IMG/VR virus record: IMGVR_UViG_3300033571_024374
Location: 59,973 to 123,972 of that record
Strand: one strand, 5' to 3'
Source of the DNA: a virus
Length of the DNA stretch: 64,000 nucleotides
The first letter of the stretch is position 1, and every line of letters begins with the position of its first letter. Of this stretch, positions 61,394 through 64,000 are shown in pieces. The notes beneath the pieces are model-generated. The model saw only the letters and a program-made list of their open reading frames with translations, did no database searches and was not told where the DNA came from. Both the position numbers and the translations under genes were made by a program.

Positions 61394-61771
61394 TTAACGA
61401 ATGGCTACATTAGTTACAAAATCAACACAACACCTATAGACTGATTCTAATCTAGATCCCCCATCAAACTGACAGAGAATATTTGGTTCTATAAGATTAT
61501 TTTCCTTTGGATGAAGTTCAGCTATAAAACAATGTGTGCCTTTTATAACTATTTGAACTTTATCGATTTTTTCAATTTCATCTAGAACCAACATAAGTTG
61601 ATTCCAATCTCTTTCTGGTGACCAAGTTTCTGTCATAGGGACACCTTCAAATGCCAAATAACATACTCCTGATACTTCTCTCGTAGGTAAATTAGTAAAT
61701 TTAGCTAACCTATAATTTGAACGTTCTGCTACATAATCAATAGGTTTTAAATAAATATCATCTTTGTACAT
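61394..61771 (-). CDS. Hypothetical protein, 125 aa
   Basis: A compact alpha/beta protein (SGVCYLAFEGVPMTETW, VQIVIKGTHCFIAELHP). No family is recognised. It lies just upstream of gp47 in the same operon. Confidence 0.65.
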   Translation of the reverse strand: MYKDDIYLKPIDYVAERSNYRLAKFTNLPTREVSGVCYLAFEGVPMTETWSPERDWNQLMLVLDEIEKIDKVQIVIKGTHCFIAELHPKENNLIEPNILCQFDGGSRLESVYRCCVDFVTNVAIR

Positions 61772-61782
61772 AAATTTATTCT

Positions 61783-61992
61783 TTATTTAAAATTATATTC
61801 TGAAAGTATATTTTTTAAATTGTTTGGAAATTCTTCAAAAGATATTATAGTATAATTATTTGCATCTAAATCATTATCATAAATCCATTGATCTATATCT
61901 TCACGAGATTCAAATACTTTGTTTTTATCCGATTCTTTAAGAATCTGTATATCATAAATATTACAATTTGTTTGTAAAACTATGAATTGCAT
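61783..61992 (-). CDS. Small hypothetical protein, 69 aa
   Basis: An acidic small protein (FIVLQTNCNIYDIQILKES, FPNNLKNILSEYN). No family is recognised. Upstream of the 61394 gene by 11 bases. Confidence 0.6.
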   Translation of the reverse strand: MQFIVLQTNCNIYDIQILKESDKNKVFESREDIDQWIYDNDLDANNYTIISFEEFPNNLKNILSEYNFK

Positions 61993-62024
61993 AAGAATAA
62001 TTATGTTAATATAATAGTTTTTTA

Positions 62025-62546
62025 CTAATTATCCAAATTTTTATTATCATTTTCATCATCTAAATCATCCTTTCCCCCATGTCCATCTAATTTATCTTCA
62101 CCTGATTCTTCTATAAGATCATCAATATAGTCATCTTCTTCCAATTCGTAATCCATATCATCTATTTGAGCAGTCGTATAAATCCCCTTATCTATACATT
62201 CCCTTGTAAAATCGTATTCAATTTGAGCTTCTGTGGGCTGATGCCAGCTAGTATTCGTAATGATTGCCATAGCTGCACTTATAGGTACTTCTAAGTTTAC
62301 ATTCTCAAAATTACTCATTGTTGATATTTTTTCAAATAAATCTACTAAAAAATTTTCAGCTGAAGATTTTAATGTGGCTGAATATTTTGTTTTCAAAATA
62401 ACATCTCTATCTTTTAAAGATAAGTCTTTATCTGATAACAAATTAGGTGTTTTTAGTTTTTTAATGTTTCCATCTAATTTTAAATTATTCTTAATTTTTG
62501 AATCAGAACCTTCTTTTTTTTCGTTATTTCCTTTATTCTCTTTCAT
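62025..62546 (-). CDS. Acidic-tailed hypothetical protein, 173 aa
   Basis: A Lys-rich start (KENKGNNEKKEGSDSK), a helical centre (SSAENFLVDLFEKISTM) and a very acidic tail (YELEEDDYIDDLIEESGED). No family is recognised. First gene behind the promoter at 62574; it may lead the gp46/47 operon. Confidence 0.65.
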   Translation of the reverse strand: MKENKGNNEKKEGSDSKIKNNLKLDGNIKKLKTPNLLSDKDLSLKDRDVILKTKYSATLKSSAENFLVDLFEKISTMSNFENVNLEVPISAAMAIITNTSWHQPTEAQIEYDFTRECIDKGIYTTAQIDDMDYELEEDDYIDDLIEESGEDKLDGHGGKDDLDDENDNKNLDN

Positions 62547-62573
62547 AATAGTCCGATTATATTTGATTATTTG

Positions 62574-62581
62574 TATATATC
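62574..62581 (-). promoter_or_regulatory. Putative late promoter (GATATATA)
   Basis: GATATATA on the minus strand, 28 bases before the start at 62546. Confidence 0.65.
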
Positions 62582-62634
62582 AATTTACCATAAATTACTC
62601 AAAATGAACTTTTAAAAAAATGATATTATTTTAC

Positions 62635-62642
62635 GATATATA
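62635..62642 (+). promoter_or_regulatory. Putative late promoter (GATATATA)
   Basis: GATATATA on the plus strand, 21 bases before the start at 62663, divergent to the octamer at 62574. Confidence 0.7.
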
Positions 62643-62662
62643 AGAAAAAACAAGGATTTACG

Positions 62663-62911
62663 ATGGCCAACAGAATTGTAAAAACATTTGAAGAATTTAT
62701 TTCTTTTGAAATCGAAGATTCCGAAGTTCATATACATATTGAACCAAAAGAAACTGAAGAAATCTCTGAACCTGAAATCACTACAGGTGATGATGTAATT
62801 GTTGATATCCCTTTGATGAACTTATCCCAAGATGATTCAGAAGAAGACATGGATTCCGAAGAAGATGAAACACCAGAAAGTGATACTGATGGTGAAGAAG
62901 ACGAAGAATAA
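62663..62911 (+). CDS. Small acidic capsid-targeting-motif protein, 82 aa
   Basis: The protein begins ANRIVKTFEEFISFEIEDSE after the Met, matching the motif (TFEEFI). The mature part is extremely acidic (DDSEEDMDSEEDETPESD), like scaffold or core peptides that are packaged with the head. AAGGA lies nine bases before the start. Single-gene unit with promoter and terminator. Confidence 0.75.
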   Translation: MANRIVKTFEEFISFEIEDSEVHIHIEPKETEEISEPEITTGDDVIVDIPLMNLSQDDSEEDMDSEEDETPESDTDGEEDEE

Positions 62912-62912
62912 T

Positions 62913-62938
62913 AAAAAGCCCTTATATAAGGGCTTTTC
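62913..62938. terminator. Bidirectional rho-independent terminator
   Basis: A perfect stem (aaaagccctta / taagggctttt) with A-run left and T-run right, between the plus-strand acidic gene and the thioredoxin gene. Confidence 0.85.
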
Positions 62939-62940
62939 TT

Positions 62941-63228
62941 TTATTCAAACGATTCTATAATTTCTTCCTTTGTTCTTAGACCAGTTATTCTATTAACTAG
63001 TTCCCCGTTCTTAAATATTAGCATAGTAGGTACACTTCGTATACCATATTCAATAGCTAACCCTTGATTAGAATCAACATCAACTTTAACCACTTTAATA
63101 GGAGTAGTGGATGATATTTCGTCTAATATTGGATTTAATGCTTTGCAAGGTCCACACCAACTTGCACTAAAATCAACAATTACTCTCTCAAGAGATTTAA
63201 AAGATTCGATATTAAAATTATTTTCCAT
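62941..63228 (-). CDS. Thioredoxin
   Basis: The 95-residue protein is a complete short thioredoxin: VIVDFSASWCGPCKALNPIL with active-site Cys25 and Cys28, KVVKVDVDSNQGLAIEYGI, and the cis-proline loop SVPTMLIFKNGE. It would reduce disulphides or serve phage ribonucleotide reductase, which is not in the window. It overlaps the upstream gene by 11 bases. Confidence 0.93.
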   Translation of the reverse strand: MENNFNIESFKSLERVIVDFSASWCGPCKALNPILDEISSTTPIKVVKVDVDSNQGLAIEYGIRSVPTMLIFKNGELVNRITGLRTKEEIIESFE

Positions 63229-63550
63229 AAGTATTGTATGATGTTATTTTTTTAAATAATCTTTTTTCTAATGACTCTATTAAAGAAAAATCCCAGCATT
63301 CATTTAGATATTCATCCATTTCTGAGGTGTAATTAAACCATTCACCTCTTATATGAAAGTTTGTAAACCTTTCATGTAATTTCTTTTCAGTTTTTCTATC
63401 CCCCCAAACTGCTCCGAGTATCTTAAGATCATGAGGAGTACCAACTTGTAAATTTTCTAGTCTACGCTTTAAACCTTTAAGTGTGGTATATCCTATTTTA
63501 ACAGCATTGGAATTTGTGTCTAAAATGAAGTATATTATATCTTCATTCAT
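63218..63550 (-). CDS. T5orf172/Mug113-type GIY-YIG-fold protein
   Basis: The 110-residue protein has IIYFILDTNSNAVKIGYTT, RLENLQVGTPHDLKILGAV and EKKLHERFTNFHIRGEWF, the strand, Arg and Glu pattern of the T5orf172/Mug113 domain in the GIY-YIG nuclease superfamily. It might cut or bind DNA; catalytic Arg and Glu are plausible but unproven. A variant octamer (GAATATATA-like) lies about 20 bases upstream. Confidence 0.8.
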   Translation of the reverse strand: MNEDIIYFILDTNSNAVKIGYTTLKGLKRRLENLQVGTPHDLKILGAVWGDRKTEKKLHERFTNFHIRGEWFNYTSEMDEYLNECWDFSLIESLEKRLFKKITSYNTYGK

Positions 63551-63591
63551 TTTTATAGATTTATTTTCAAACCTATATATTCACATAAGTT

Positions 63592-64000
63592 TTAAATTGT
63601 GATTTTCTTTTCCCAAACCATAAAATTTACATCAAATCTTCTTGGGTATGGATGTTCAGCAACAAGATTGAATTTTTTTGAAATCATATCATTAATATTT
63701 ATACCATCATCTTCCCAATAAATAAGACCTGCGTTTTTATCATCTATCCCAACTGGAATAAATCTCTTATTTTCATTAACAGTAATAAATTTACCATCAT
63801 TCTTTAATGAATCGTATATAAAATCAATATCTTCTTCTGGGGTCGGACTATGTTGCAAAACATAAATTGATATAATTGTATCGAATTTTTGGAAAAAATT
63901 TACCTTTTCATCTTCTGTTAAAGGTGTTGAAACTGGTATAAACTTTTTACTTGCAACGAATTGAGTTGCTGCTTGGAGCATAGGCAAACTAAAATCAAAA
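63592..64000 (-). CDS. Methyltransferase, C-terminal part (cut by window edge)
   Basis: The frame stays open to the window's right end, so the true start lies outside; upstream of the first internal Met it reads FDFSLPMLQAATQFVASKKF. FDTIISIYVLQHSPTPEEDIDF and LKNDGKFITVNE follow, the motif IV and post-IV pattern of class I SAM-dependent methyltransferases; DFSLPMLQ is the usual stretch after motif II. Substrate is unknown. Confidence 0.7.
   Translation of the reverse strand, partial: FDFSLPMLQAATQFVASKKFIPVSTPLTEDEKVNFFQKFDTIISIYVLQHSPTPEEDIDFIYDSLKNDGKFITVNENKRFIPVGIDDKNAGLIYWEDDGININDMISKKFNLVAEHPYPRRFDVNFMVWEKKITI

Noticed and set aside
1-64000. tRNA genes, integrase, transposase or attachment sites
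   Set aside because: I found no cloverleaf-like sequence in the short gaps, and no protein of these classes.

Overview
The window is a piece of a very AT-rich, tailed-phage genome of the T4-like (myovirus) type, probably from a large phage. Landmarks are a portal protein (gp20 type, 19729-21357), a head-completion nuclease (gp4 type, 21984-22475), a late sigma factor (gp55 type, 51859-52203), the recombination pair gp46/gp47 (56678-58348 and 60269-61375), a gp15-like tail terminator candidate (55523-56407), a gp26-like baseplate protein (41401-42423) and a collagen-like fibre (39664-41280). The host cannot be read directly. Few genes have a clear Shine-Dalgarno sequence, which would fit a Bacteroidetes host, but this is inference. 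There is no tRNA, CRISPR array, insertion sequence or integrase that I can support, and no gene-free stretch above 300 bases.

Layout: 1-5 kb holds accessory enzymes (phosphoribosyltransferase tail, HAD phosphatase, methyltransferase, flavodoxin-fold protein) and unknowns. 5.4-19.7 kb is a long minus-strand run of proteins that share a short N-terminal motif (hydrophobic/aromatic, FxxF/Y, then L/I/V-x-E) resembling the T4 capsid-targeting sequence. Many of them also carry peptidoglycan-binding-like domains, two carry M15 peptidase domains and two carry membrane segments. 19.7-22.5 kb is the head gene block. 23.5-34 kb is mostly tail/baseplate and virion genes with a glycosyltransferase. 34-39.6 kb holds a UvrD-like helicase, an ATP-grasp/aspartic-protease fusion, Hsp20, a glycosyltransferase and a RuvC-like resolvase. 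39.6-45 kb holds the fibre and a plus-strand baseplate block that ends in a full-length translation initiation factor IF-3. 45.4-50.4 kb has a methyltransferase/glycosyltransferase trio and a 985-residue structural protein. 50.4-55.5 kb has a ferritin-like protein, the late sigma factor and a 959-residue protein with repeated SH3/KOW-like modules. 55.5-62.5 kb has the tail terminator candidate and the recombination nucleases. The right edge has thioredoxin, a GIY-YIG/T5orf172-like protein and a truncated methyltransferase.

Two signals tie the window together. First, the octamer GATATATA (read on the coding strand) lies 14-50 bases before gene starts at 23 places, on both strands and in the right orientation each time. 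With the gp55-like sigma factor present, this is very probably the phage late promoter. It often sits directly beside the terminator hairpin of the preceding gene. Second, the capsid-targeting-like motif is found at the N-terminus of about 17 proteins of quite different kinds (ankyrin, flavodoxin-like, ATP-grasp, M15 peptidases, peptidoglycan-binding-like proteins, tiny proteins), which suggests a large set of proteins packaged in the head and delivered with the DNA. That set, and the phage IF-3, are the most novel things I see.
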